Assembly (NCBI GenBank): GCA_037693485.1
Contig: CM075346.1
Span: 52,250,001-52,314,000, forward strand
DNA: 64,000 nucleotides
Direction: 5' to 3'
From: Kitagawia praeruptora
Lineage: Eukaryota; Streptophyta; Magnoliopsida; Apiales; Apiaceae
A program made the translations under genes and the position numbers. The notes below the pieces were generated by a model that made no database searches, was not told the origin of the DNA, and was given only the letters and a program-made list of their open reading frames with translations. Shown here piece after piece: positions 1 through 10,805 of this stretch. Every line of letters begins with the position of its first letter. The first letter of the stretch is position 1.

Positions 1-435
1 TAAAAGCGATCAGGGAACGTGTAGTATGAGTGAGGATATCTTTGAATTTGCAGCACGATAGTGATACCAAAATCACTGTAGATACCAAAAAGGGAAATAG
101 TATATGACCAGATAAGAACATAACCCAGATAGTGTGTTGTACGAAAAGTAACAAAGATTGAGGAAAAAGGATAAAGGGTGTATTGTAGCACCAGCAAGAT
201 GTGCTGTAAAAAGGATTAAAATGATTAAGGATGGATCGGGAAACTAGCATTACCCCCAAATCTGCAACAAGTGCACAATGTGTTTCATGTTTCGATGTTG
301 AGAAAATACAATCCAGATGCTAAGTATATAGTAGAATATGAGCACGTAGACATGCAACTAGACCTAACCTATGTGGAGCAGCCTGTGGATATCATAGATC
401 TAAAAGACCAAGTGCTCCGGAACAAGGTCATCAAG
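1..435 (+). pseudogene. Element A: Tekay-type Ty3/gypsy polyprotein, integrase C-terminal part (broken)
   Basis: From about 271 the reading frame gives the classic plant gypsy integrase tail: HNVFHVSMLRKY, then a D-L-T-Y-x-E-x-P-V-x-I-x-D stretch and QVLRNKVIK. Just before it, in another frame, a LALPPNL-like stretch is visible, so the part left of 271 is frameshifted and decayed. The protein inserts element cDNA into the host genome; this lineage usually carries a C-terminal chromodomain-like region. Coding stops abruptly at 435 because a LINE is inserted there, and it resumes in the same frame at 28751. The 5' LTR, gag, protease and reverse transcriptase of this element lie outside the window. 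Confidence 0.85.
429..435. repeat. Target-site duplication of LINE B, left copy (CATCAAG)
   Basis: CATCAAG here and at 28744-28750 flank the LINE. The poly(T) that follows at 436-444 is the LINE poly(A) tail read on the other strand. Removing the LINE and one copy restores a continuous gypsy reading frame. Confidence 0.85.
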
Positions 436-573
436 TTTTTTTTTGCTAGGTAAAAAAATTATATTGCGATGAAAAGATACACAATAAAAGGGGCATACCC
501 CAGTCCACTCCTACCAAGTCTGCTACCACCTCCGAAGGTCCACATGACCAAACTAGGAACCAATACTAGGAAA

Positions 574-3500
574 CTAGAATAGTAGCATTACAAGGGATGG
601 GTCCTTTAGAACCAATTTCTTAAAGGAAGAAGACGTAAATAATTTCTCCCTCGCAGTGGACTTCACATTCGAAATAAGCACAGAAGTAGGATGCCCTGGG
701 CCAACATTATGAATTCTGAAATTACGCTTCTTCCAAATGCGGTAAACACACGTCGTTAGGTAAACCCCTGCTATTGCCTTCAGCTTTGCACTTAATGGAC
801 TTGTAAAGAAATCTCCTTGCTGCCAATTAGCCCAATCTGCATTGATCTGAAAAGGAATGACACTCTTCACTAGACTGAAATAAAGGCAGGAAGTGAGTAG
901 ATGACTGATCGATTATACCCCATTCCCACAAAGGAGGCATGAAGGATCCACATCCATTCCAAAATGAATCATACGATCCCTTGTAAGCAATCTGTTTTTA
1001 ACAGCAAGACAAGTAACGAAAGAGCATTTTGGGATGTTAAAAGCATTCCACACTAAATCACTCCATCCCACTACCTGGCCCAACTCCCGAATAAAAGACC
1101 AAATACACGCCAACTTTACTATCTTAGGCTGGAGTCCATCCTAAGTGATACAATCACTCCTATATAGCTGGACAGAAGCCACCCTATTCCTCACTTCTAT
1201 GACATCCATGTGACTTGATCGTGGTAAACTCCACACCCCATCATTGGGGTACGAGCTGATACGCACCATACTGGAGGATTTCGCATTAGGGATGATGGAT
1301 GGAGAGATAAGCGCTAAAGGCTTCTTATTTGCCCATGGGTCATGCCAGAAGAGAAAATCTGAGTTTTCACCAACTTTGAAGTTAAGAAAATTCATAGCCT
1401 GAGACCTAGCATTGAAAATTTTCCGAGCAATCCAGCAACATCTATAAGGCATTTTAATAGTCCAGAAACCTTAGTTACATAACAGCACTTTGTGATACCA
1501 AGCAATCCAAAGAGAGTTAGTTGAAGGTTGGAGCAGGCGCCAGAGATGATGTAACACAACTACCTGGTTCCATTCGAATAGATTTTTAATCCCCAACCCT
1601 CCCTCTGATTTAGGCTTACAACAGTCTTCCCATCCCACTTTGTAGTGACACCTTCCCGAACCCTTGTAGAAACCACCCCATAAAAACTTGAAGAACAGGC
1701 TATTAATCTGCTTTAAAATTGCCTTGGGTAAAAAAATATACATACTCCAATAGCCTACAATGCTTGCCATGATAGCTTTTATCAACATCAAACGTCTAGC
1801 AAAATTAAGAAATCTTACCATCCAAGATTCCACTCTCTTGCAAAGTTTGGCTACCAAAGAAGAGCAGTCTCTACTATTTAGTTTACCTGTAATGAGAGGT
1901 AACCCTAAATAGGTGATAGGAAGAGAGCCTCTTTGAAAGCCAGTAGCCCTTAGGATATCCCCCACCACACTTTCCCTGACATTAACAAAGAAACAAACAG
2001 ACTTCGCTTGATTAGGAACCAAGTTAGAACATCTCGAGAACAGTTTGACTCCATTAGCCTAGCAACAGAATTTACATCACCATGGATGAACAAGAATACC
2101 TCATCTGCAAAAATGATATGGTGCAAGTTCACCTCCTTGGTTCTCCAGTGAAATTTAAAGTCAGAGCCCTCTATAGCTTTATTCACACGCTGAAAGGGCT
2201 TCCATAGCCATGACGAAGAGATAAGGTGATATGGGGTCACCTTGCCTCAAACCTGATTCTCCCTTGAAGAAACCCTTCAAGCTGCCATTGAGTTTAACAG
2301 AGAACATGGTGGTAGTGACACATACCCTAATCCAATCCACAAACCTTGGTGGGAAACCCATTCTATCGAGGACCAAGAAAATAAAACTCCAGTTCAAGGA
2401 GTCAAATGCTTTATGAATGTCAAGCTTGATAGCACAACGGGCCTGCCCAGAATTCCTATTGTAACCCTTACATAAGGCTTGAGCCAGGAAGATGTTATCA
2501 CCAATGGACCTACGGGCTACAAATGCAGATTGATGCATTGAGATCAATGAGGGCATGACAGCCTTGAGTATAGAAGCAGCCATCTTGGAAATGCATTTAT
2601 AGAGAACATTGCAACATGAAATGGGACGAAAGTGTTGCATCTGAGAAGGGTTATCATGCTTTGGCACCAAACAAATAGAGGCTGCATTTATAATCCTAGG
2701 CATTACAAGCGAGTCAAAGAAGTAGAGAATACCTCTAATTACATTAGGACCTACAACATGCCAAGTAGCCAAGAAGAATTCCACCAAAAACCCATCAGGA
2801 CCTGGACTTTTGTTTTTACCCATCTTCTTTAAAGTGTTAAGCACATCACTCTCCACAAAAGGTCTACTGATTATGCCAGCCTATTTTTCATTTAACTTGG
2901 GCAAATGCACATCAGTTGGAAGTTGATCAACTACACCCCCTGGCCAAGTAAGTTTTTATAATAGTCCACAGCAATAGAAGTCATGCCCTCATGAGACGTG
3001 ACTGATTCACCATTGTGATCATTTAGAGATAACACTTTGTTCACATTCCATCTCCCTCTACATGCATTGAAGAAACACTTGTTGTTATTGTCCCCATTTT
3101 TTAACCAGTGGACCCTAGATTTTTGCTTAAGAAATCATTCCTCCATATGAAGTGCCTTAGAGTAGGCGTCAATCAACCTTTTTTCTTCCTCAAATTGAGC
3201 CAGGGATGGAGAAGAAGGAAGCCCTTTTTGAAAAAGCATCAACTCGCATCTGGTGTCCTTTACCACCTGATGCAAATTCCCAATAGATCCGTTTAAACCC
3301 TTAACGGCCTGTTTAACCCTCTTCAACTTAGAGGTAAGCACAAACCAGGGGTCCCCTGTCACTGGGGCAGCCCACGCATTTTCAACCAACGGAAGAAATC
3401 CAGGATCATTAATGAGATGGTTAAATAACTGGAAGGGTTTCTTAACCAAAGGACGCTCCAAACCTAGAGCAGTCAGGGCTGGGCAATGGTCCGAAAGACC

Positions 3501-4163
3501 TCTAGGTAAAAAATCTGTGTACGAGAAAGGAAAAACATTATGCCAATGAGTATTAACCATAACTCTGTCCAACTTCCTGTATTTCGGATGATGAATGTTG
3601 CAATCCCACCAGGTGAAAATATTACCAGTGCTACGAAGGTCAGTAATGCCAATAGCACGAACAAAATCTTTAAAATCAGTCATATCAGCAGACCAGTTAG
3701 TATTACCACCTTGTTTCTCCTCTGTGCGAAGACAAGTATTAAGGTCACCAAAAATGGCCCAAGTATCAATGGACAAGCTCCTCGAGACACTCAATAAGTC
3801 AGTCCAAAGCGATCTCCTTTCAATGTCATCATTATAACCAAAGAGAAAGGAAACGACAAACTTGATGTTGAACTGTAGCAAAGTAACCAAGCAGGTGATA
3901 TGTTGTGCAGTAGAGGCTAGCACCAAAACCTTCCAAAAATCGGGGTTCCACCCAAGCCAAATGCGGCTACCCGCATGGTGTTCATAGTTGAACAACCATT
4001 GAAACCCCGGGTTAATCTCCTTAGAGATAATCTTAGCAACGTCCTTTTTCACATGCATTTCCAAAATACTAATCAAGGATATTTTATTGGCTGAGATAAA
4101 ATCCTTGACAAAATCAACTTTATTGTTGAGGCCACGGACGTTGTAAGAACAAAAAATAGTCAT
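574..4163 (-). pseudogene. LINE ORF2: endonuclease-reverse transcriptase, degraded
   Basis: The frame from 4163 to 3135 encodes an apurinic-type endonuclease: SYNVRGLNN at the N-terminus, a GDLN block, KLDRV and SDHCPAL are all recognisable. A stop ends it near 3135. The reverse transcriptase begins around 2856 with KNKSPGPDGF, then FRPISCCNVLYK, KLDIHKAFDSLNW and GLRQGDPISPYLF. The catalytic box is read as FADE rather than FADD in the 2240-1950 frame, so one catalytic aspartate is lost. Thumb and C-terminal parts follow in separate frames (2022-1471, 1452-1141), then a zf-RVT-like piece with CLLCG (1113-913) and a tail to 574. ORF2 starts 11 bases after the ORF1 stop. The product would nick target DNA and copy LINE RNA; this copy cannot do so. 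Confidence 0.88.
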
Positions 4164-4174
4164 GAAAAACTGAG

Positions 4175-4323
4175 TTAAGATTTCGAAGGAGGGCCCCTAG
4201 ACCCCCACTTCGCTCTTTTAATCCCCTTGGACTTTGCTCTTTTGCTGTCATGTTTACGAGCTACCTCATCCACTACTACATGCTTAAAACTCTGTGGTGA
4301 TGGAGTACCAGTAGACACAATAG
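4175..4323 (-). pseudogene. LINE ORF1, C-terminal end
   Basis: The last ~50 codons of LINE ORF1: a serine/proline-rich stretch, then a basic tail rich in Lys and Arg ending GPPSKS. It is cut from the rest of ORF1 by element C. When C and one copy of AATAG are removed, the frame here continues that of 28743-27720, which fixes the duplication and shows ORF1 was open at this point when C arrived. Confidence 0.82.
4319..4323. repeat. Target-site duplication of element C, left copy (AATAG)
   Basis: AATAG at 4319-4323 and 27715-27719. The choice is supported by the LINE ORF1 frame, which is continuous only with this 5-bp overlap. Confidence 0.75.
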
Positions 4324-4636
4324 TGTGATAAGTGGAATTTATATCCACTTGGAACGTTCCATATCGTCTTAAATTGGTGTACTTGGACTCAAGTTTGTGG
4401 TATTTTTTATGTGTTTTATTTACTTGTGTAGGTTTGGAGAAATATCGATTAAGGGTGAATTTTCCGTTGATTTTGGAGTTGATTATGCTAAGGAATGAAG
4501 AATGGTGACTTGATATCAACTATCAAGAGTTTTGCAAGTCATTGGATTGAAGATGGGAAGTTATTGCAAAAGTAACGGAAGGAAACGGCCGAAAAACGAA
4601 GAAAAAATGCTGAAAACAAGTCGCCACCAGCCAAGG

Positions 4637-4733
4637 GAGCGCTGGCAGCGCTTGACAGGGCGCAGGCTGCGCTGCTAACAGGGATGACAGCGTAGGCAGC
4701 GCTGGTAGCTACGCAGGCTGCGCTGGTGCAGCC
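4637..4733 (+). repeat. CG-rich palindromic short repeats in LTR1 of C
   Basis: Variants of AGCGCTGGCAGCGCTT and GCGCAGGCTGCGCTG repeat across about 95 bp. Copies are at 20603-20699 (LTR2) and 26505-26600 (LTR3). In LTR1 three CpG sites have become TpG or CpA, as expected from deamination of methylated cytosine. Confidence 0.8.
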
Positions 4734-4853
4734 AGAAATTGCTTAAAAATCTCCTTTTTGCCCTATTTCGAATTTTAACTATATTTTTGACACCCAAACC
4801 TATTTCCAATTGTATTCTAGGTTGTTTTTTTTATTGGGCAAGATATCTAGGCC

Positions 4854-4861
4854 TATATAAA
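4854..4861 (+). promoter_or_regulatory. TATA-like box in LTR1 of C
   Basis: TATATAAA at the expected mid-LTR position. LTR3 has the same box at 26721-26728; LTR2 reads CCTATAAAAAC near 20818. It would drive genomic RNA of the element. No other promoter element was resolved. Confidence 0.5.
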
Positions 4862-5105
4862 CACATCTTAGCCTTGTAAAATATCAGATTATCATAGCTT
4901 TATTATTGTAACATAACATAGAATTGCAAGAGAGAAAAGGAGAAGGAGATTCAACGCTCGTGACAAGCAACGGATCAAGATCTACTTCATCTTTGTGTTC
5001 TTTTATTATTAATATTATTTCTTCCTTTTATATTTTGTCAATTATCATGTTTTCATCTAATCCCATGGTGACGAAAGGTTTAATTATGAACTAATCGTTG
5101 TCATG

Positions 5106-5110
5106 GTTAA
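5106..5110. repeat. Target-site duplication of element D, left copy (GTTAA)
   Basis: GTTAA at 5106-5110 and 15259-15263, flanking an element with TG...CA ends. Removing D rebuilds the LTR of C exactly, apart from the separate 85-bp deletion. Confidence 0.93.
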
Positions 5111-5356
5111 TGTGACAGCCCCAAATCCGGGGTCATGAATCTGGGCCATCACGGACCAACTTCCATTCAAAATCAATATCTCTTGGTTTTTTTTTATACT
5201 TATGCAATTGACCCCACACTAATACACACACACACACACCAGTCATATGCTCAGAGAACAACATTCACCATAATAAAAGTTTAGAGTTAAAAAGTTATTA
5301 CAAACCCAGAATCATACTTAAGTACATTGTTGAGTGATGCTTCTACAAGAAGCATT

Positions 5357-5521
5357 TCAACAACCAAATTTATTACAACCTTCCACACTTACACACTTAA
5401 TATACATAAGACCACTAAACCCCTTGCGCTGGTCATCTACCTCGGGGATTGATGCTAACGAGCTCTCAGAAGGTCGCCTTTCCCTTACCCTCTTGCGGGG
5501 CGTTCTGCGTAGTATTGGCAT
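5357..5521 (-). CDS. Small basic ORF in the D LTR (54 codons), 3' LTR copy
   Basis: The frame starts M-P-I-L-R-R-T-P-R-K-R-V and is Arg/Ser-rich for ~20 residues; the ATG is at 5521-5519, with an upstream in-frame ATG at 5572. The N-terminus aligns with small ORFs at the same relative place in the LTRs of A (41837) and J (61862), although nucleotides differ at third positions. No known domain is recognised. In the 5' LTR (12183-12347) the same frame would lie in the RNA leader. It could be chance, so confidence is low. Confidence 0.35.
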   Translation of the reverse strand: MPILRRTPRKRVRERRPSESSLASIPEVDDQRKGFSGLMYIKCVSVEGCNKFGC

Positions 5522-5544
5522 ACCTAGCTGTATATAGATAAGTA

Positions 5545-5570
5545 GCAAGAGTGAGCTATAATAGCTCAGC
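5545..5570 (-). promoter_or_regulatory. TGAGC/GCTCA hairpin motif in the D LTR
   Basis: On the minus strand GCTGAGC is followed after a short loop by GCTCACTCTTGC. TGAGCTA-TTA-TAGCTCA is a perfect stem here. Related motifs occur in J (61794-61818) and H (49411-49438, 52487-52514) with different loops. Confidence 0.5.
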
Positions 5571-6032
5571 AAGATAATATTGTAAACTAGAATTTAAAAT
5601 GTAACCAAATTATAAACTTTAAGGAAGAATAAAACTCTTATTTAATAATACATCATCCACTTACTATTATAAGAAAGAAATCTAGAATAATACAGTATCA
5701 GTTTCTCTTCTTAAATAATATAACAATCAATATAATCTTTCAGTGTAAGATTTCAGGATAATATGAATATTTACTTAAATCTCTTACTATCATCTTCTCA
5801 TTTCCTTCTTATGTAACAATTTTTATAAATTAATATAAAATCAGTTTCTCTTCATCTATAACAATAATTCCATCGTCTCATATCATTTTACCTTTTCAGT
5901 ATACCATTCTGACTTTATCGTTTATTCTTTATTTCAATAATTGTGGGGGTTTCCACTGTTACCAAATACGTGAGGTACGATGATCAGTCGTCCTCCGTAC
6001 CCGTCTATTTTTTACTACCGGTAGAAGGAATG

Positions 6033-6115
6033 AAGGCCACCTGCTAACATCATCCCTGGAGGAAGGCCACCTGCTAACATCCTCCTGGAGGAAGGTCACC
6101 TGCTAACATCCTCCC
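6033..6115 (-). repeat. Short tandem repeat in the D LTR (three ~30-bp units)
   Basis: Three copies of a GGAAGGCCACCTGCTAACAT unit. The same array is at 12859-12941 in the other LTR. Confidence 0.9.
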
Positions 6116-8431
6116 TTGGCATCTTCGTGCCGAATCATGAATGCTAGACTATGTCGCACACATCCCTGACACAGCCTCTTATGCAAGTTTGTTGCTAATC
6201 CCCCTTTTTATAAGATCATTATTCACTTTATCAACACCATTTCACATTTCCATTCCCGTATATCACTTCCATTCTCGCACATTATTTCTATAAAATATAT
6301 GTATATAACATACACTAAAAGAATGTTTATAATATAGCATTATAAACCATATAACCCTAGATAACAACTGATACCATTCTCTTTCATATCTCTTTTACCC
6401 TAGAGCATATTTGCTCCATTCGTAATCATCTCTATATTCATATTTCAGAAAACATATCCATCTCTCTTTAACTTCCCACAATCAAGAGAATATATTTTTT
6501 GCAATATAACAACAAAAGCATTACATATACATAAATTTATTCCATGATATCATTATTATTCCAAAGATAATTAATTTTTAAAGTAGGGATAGAAGGATCT
6601 TGCCTCGGTTCCTGTATCCTGCCAGTAAGGCTGGTCCCTCTTCCGGAGTTTCTATAAACACAAAAGGACCGTCATTAGAATACCACATCTCTTACTTACT
6701 ACACTCTTGTATAACATTACCCTTGACACTTTATATATATGTTTAACGTATTATTATTACCCCAAAGGTTCAAGGACTTAACCATTTACAAGCTCAATCG
6801 AAGTTTCAGTGGTTTTTCACCATCTCCCCTAACGACCACACTTAACTGTAAAAATCCCCATAAATTATAGATTTCGACTTTTACTACAAGGTCAACTGGT
6901 AATGTCTCTTTGACTACCCTACCATATTATCACAAAGTTTCATAATTTTAAAAATGTCTAAGTAGGTTGATCATAGCCTCAAAGTTGATACAATTACGGT
7001 TTCTCGGTTTTCGAACACCTTTCACTAAAACTGACTTTTCTCCTAAACCGTTCATCAGATTTTAACGCACCTTATATCGAAACGATCTATGAACTAAGCT
7101 CTATCATTTCATGGTCAATTGGTAACCTAGGCAGTGAGGTACCGTATGAATACAGGGGTCACAAAACAGGGCAGTTTTCATTCTAACGAAAATCGGACAT
7201 TATAACGGCTATATTTTCATACTTTCCAAAAATCCAACCCTTCCAAATCAATCACCAAACACAATAATCATCACCTACAACATGTGGTCTTCATTACCAG
7301 CCATGGTTACAATTCCAAACATTTCCATATACAACTTTAATCACTTATAAACACTTAAATCACCATAATCTTAACATTTATACCACTTATCCACTAATCA
7401 CATCAATATCCATCATAAATAAACAAGGACAAGTGGGATTATACCTTCTTGAAGATTTTAAGTCACTTAACAAGCCTTGGATACACCTTAAGTCACCTTG
7501 TATTAGCTTAAATCAACTAAGAGAACCATGAAAATCAAGTTAGTTTCTTGAAAACTACTATTCATCACTATTCATCATCAACTTCAATGATTTTATTACC
7601 TATGCAAATGATGTTGGTTTGCCTTGAAACTTTGTGCTAGTCTTGATCTATCCTCCAAGATGCTCCATGATTTTTCTCTTGATTTTATCTTGAAGAGAGC
7701 TAGGGTTTTGATTTTTCTTTTCTCCTTTTTTTTTTCTTTTTGCCGAATGGTGTGATGAAGAAGGGGGAGAGTTCTTTTGCTTCTTTTTTTGATCTTATCT
7801 TACTAATCTCTTGTTAATCTAGTGTATGGTGGAAGCTTGGTAGATATTTTTGTGGTTAAAAGCTTGCAAAGTTACTAATTTACCCCTTAAAACAAGTTAG
7901 TGGATGGTGATGTCATTAGGATGAGCTAATCTCCCAATTTCTTAATTTTCTAAGTAAAATGTCAACCACATTGGTAAATAATGTGGTATGTATCCTTGTT
8001 ATATTACTAATCTTGGTTACTTGATCTCCATACTCGTCTAATTGTGGTTCGTTTCGAGTGTACCTCATTGTCTCAGTGGTTTTCGAAATCATTTACAAAT
8101 CCAATTTCCTTTGGTATTCTCTTAACTTAATAATCCCCTGGTTAAATCTAAATTCACTAATCCCTCAATATATAATTCTTATAATATTTCCATGCTCCTT
8201 AATATCCAATAGAAGCTCTTTAGAAGTCAAAATCCTCAAAATCCATGTTTTAGGAATTTCTGAAATCTAACGTCATTTCGAGTCACTTATTTTCATTGTA
8301 CAACACTAATATGGTTTCTGTTTATTCATTTTCCATTTCCATTATAGAGTACCTATATACCATTTCTCTAAATCCTCGAAATTTACTATTCATGTGACCA
8401 CTGTAGCATTACTGAAGTTAGGGTTATTACA

Positions 8432-8993
8432 TCCTTCCCTCCTTAAAAAGATTCCGTCCCGGAATCACGTCAGAAACGTCCATAGATACCTTTTCATCTA
8501 CACCTTATAACTTCTATACCACTTTCTCCATCCTTTTTCCTTCATAATATCTCTATCTTGTTTGCGCAAAATTACACCAACATAAACTTGCTTGTCATTC
8601 ATCAACATTCCTCTTTTAATTATGGGTATCGGCCACCACATTGACCTCTCCTGAATGGTAGTGTATCTCACTTATGGTTTATCCCTATGTTGATCTCTAT
8701 CATGACATAAAATATACATATTTCGCTCTTATTATATCTTGTCTCTGTAAAATCTTCCAGAAATCCGACTAAAATAAGATTCTTTGAAACAATTGTAAGA
8801 AAATATTACCTATAATATATATTTCCTGTTCGTATATAAACAAGTCTGTGGGTTACCCCCAAAATACTATTATTCTCCTTTTCATAGCATGTCTAACCCC
8901 TAACAGATACTGATTTTCCTTATCTAGATTATCAACCTACCTATACCATTCTTTGACCACATTGATTCCTAACCAAACGTTTACACTAAAAAT
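8432..8993 (-). mobile_element. Element D: PPT and pol-deletion scar between gag and 3' LTR
   Basis: Next to the LTR is a purine-rich tract (TAAGGAGGGAAGGA on the minus strand, 8432-8445). It is preceded by the inverted repeat GATTCCGGGACGGAATC (8450-8466), as in A and H. At about 8625-8668 the minus strand reads YHSGEVNVVAD, the well-known end of gypsy RNase H (YHPGKANVVADALS-type). No open frame survives. The stretch is therefore a strongly shortened pol region. Confidence 0.7.
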
Positions 8994-10274
8994 TTAAATA
9001 CTAGAAAAATGTTCACCTGCATCTGTATCCGGCTTTCTCAATGCCTCTCCTAAAGTCATATTATACACTCTAGCAGTAGGCCTGTTTGAAGCAGTCACAC
9101 TCTGTTCTGGCACGGATGATCCCCCGGAACGACAATCTCTGGCAATGTGTCCTAGTTTCCCACACTGGTAACACTTGACGTCCCTCTTAGGATTGGTATT
9201 AGTCGATGGGCACTGGCTAAGATAGTGTCCTTTTTGTCCACAGTTAAAGCAGTTTATTTCTAACGCTCTACACACTCCCGTATGCTTCCTACCACACGTG
9301 TTACAGTCTGGAAATGGTGTTCGAGATTGATTAGACTGAAAGGTTCCTGTGGATCTACCACCCTGATTCACCGTCTCACTGTTAGTCTTATTATTCCCTG
9401 ACTTTCCAAACTGGGGTTTTTGTCCTTTACCAAATTTGTTAAAGTAACTTCCCTCACTTGAACCTCCTTTTGGACCCTCAAATTTTCTTTTCTTGTTCTC
9501 TCGACCTAATTTGGTTTGTTCACTCTCGGCCTCAATAATAGATGCTTTCTGAACCACCGCAGCATACTCGGTCAACTCAAATGGTGCCACTCTTGTCCGT
9601 AGCCATGGTTTCAATCCTTGTTGAAACCTTTTCGCTCGTTGTTCCTCAGTACGCACAAATTCTGGAACAAACCTAGACAGTTCGGTAAATTTCGTTTCAT
9701 ACTCAGCCACTGTTAGATTTTCCTGCTTTAGCTCCAAAAATTTTATTTCCATCTGGTTCTCCAGGTACCTAGGGGAATATTTGTCTAGAAACACCCTAGT
9801 GAAACGCTCCCAAGTTATCACTCCCGCTCCCTCGAGATTTTTCTTAGCTTCCCACCAATAATTTGCCTCTCCCTTTAGGAGATAGGCTGCAAAGACTGTC
9901 TTCTGATCTTCCTCTACCCTCAGTATCTCAAAAGCCTTCTCCATCTCTTTCAGCCATGCCATGGCTGCTACTGGGTTAGTGGTTCCCTCAAATTCTGGAG
10001 GTTTTAATGACTTAAAAGCACGAAAAGAGTTAGCTGCCTGGTTGGGAAGAACAGGTGGTTGTGGCGGATTCTGTGGATTAGCTAAATTCTGCCTCAATAG
10101 TTCCATAAATTGGTTAAAAGGGTCACCTCCCTGATTTCCCTGTTGACCAGTTGATTCATCTTCTTCTTCCTCATGATCTTGTTCATTATGAGCGTTTTCA
10201 CCCTGCCTGTTATGACTTCCTTCCTCTCTCTCATTTTCCCTTGCATTCATTCTATTATTACGCTTAGGCGGCAT
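8994..10274 (-). CDS. gag: Element D gag polyprotein (426 aa)
   Basis: Intact gag of a Tekay-type gypsy element. An acidic, Gln-rich N-terminus (about residues 1-75) precedes the capsid-type core with FKSLKPPEF, AWLKEMEKAF, YWWE and LDKYSPRY (about 85-240). Near residues 320-385 come a CNTC-x3-H-x4-C element and two CCHC zinc knuckles, CFNCGQKGHYLSQC and CYQCGKLGHIARDC. It would form the virus-like particle and package RNA. The frame then enters the start of the protease region (YNMTLGEA...PDTDAG) and stops, showing that pol was deleted just behind gag. The start is the first ATG in frame (MPPKR, as in J: MPPRR). Confidence 0.93.
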   Translation of the reverse strand: MPPKRNNRMNARENEREEGSHNRQGENAHNEQDHEEEEDESTGQQGNQGGDPFNQFMELLRQNLANPQNPPQPPVLPNQAANSFRAFKSLKPPEFEGTTNPVAAMAWLKEMEKAFEILRVEEDQKTVFAAYLLKGEANYWWEAKKNLEGAGVITWERFTRVFLDKYSPRYLENQMEIKFLELKQENLTVAEYETKFTELSRFVPEFVRTEEQRAKRFQQGLKPWLRTRVAPFELTEYAAVVQKASIIEAESEQTKLGRENKKRKFEGPKGGSSEGSYFNKFGKGQKPQFGKSGNNKTNSETVNQGGRSTGTFQSNQSRTPFPDCNTCGRKHTGVCRALEINCFNCGQKGHYLSQCPSTNTNPKRDVKCYQCGKLGHIARDCRSGGSSVPEQSVTASNRPTARVYNMTLGEALRKPDTDAGEHFSSI

Positions 10275-10805
10275 GATTCTGTATATAACAATATTCCTCG
10301 TTAATCACCCAAAATTAGGGTACAATATACATCATTTCCCTATATGCACAACTATATCATTAGTTAATCTTATTTATGCATCCCAGTATTTTTAACTTCA
10401 CACAAGTAATATTTAATTATAATACAACTTTGACAAATAAGCTTAGTACCTTTAGCACAATAACCTTTTCATTTAAGTCAATCACCTCATATATATCAAT
10501 ATTTTTGATTCTCAACATTTAATATCAAAATACAATAAAATTAGGCAAAGTACATAAACTTCATTAATTTACATAAATATTTTACAACTTGGGTACAACG
10601 TCTTTTACTACTAATATCGTACATCATAAAGTACAAGGTTCGAAACCCCAAAAGCATAACTGTACATACTAACTCGCTATAACAAAAGCACTACTAGCTG
10701 TCCTCTAATCAGACTGGGATTAAGACAGTAAACTACTAACCTAATCCCCAAAATGACATCCACAAGATGACTAGTCTGATTAGTATCCAAGACTACTACT
10801 CCTAA
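10275..10805. other. Element D, AT-rich spacer between upstream ORF and gag
   Basis: About 530 bp of AT-rich sequence with no open frame or repeat that I can support. It is leader RNA of gag if both ORFs are on one transcript. Confidence 0.6.

Larger units (their letters stand above)
4324..5110 (+). repeat. Element C, LTR1 first part
   Basis: Starts TGTGATAAG and matches LTR2 (20290) and LTR3 (26191). It carries a TATA-like box at 4854-4861 and a CG-rich palindromic repeat at 4637-4733. Near 5104 it lacks 85 bp present in the other two LTRs; the loss lies between two ATGG repeats. It is cut at 5110 by element D and continues at 15264. Confidence 0.9.
5111..8431 (-). repeat. Element D, 3' LTR
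   Basis: On the minus strand it starts TGTAATAACCC and ends GGGGCTGTCACA. It is nearly identical to 11937-15258. It contains three ~30-bp tandem units at 6033-6115, a small ORF at 5357-5521 and a hairpin at 5545-5570. I see nothing else coding in it. Confidence 0.95.

Noticed and set aside
8058..8270. Open frame of 70 codons on the plus strand, repeated at 14885-15097
   Set aside because: It lies antisense in the two LTRs of D, is AT-rich and hydrophobic by composition, and repeats only because LTRs repeat.
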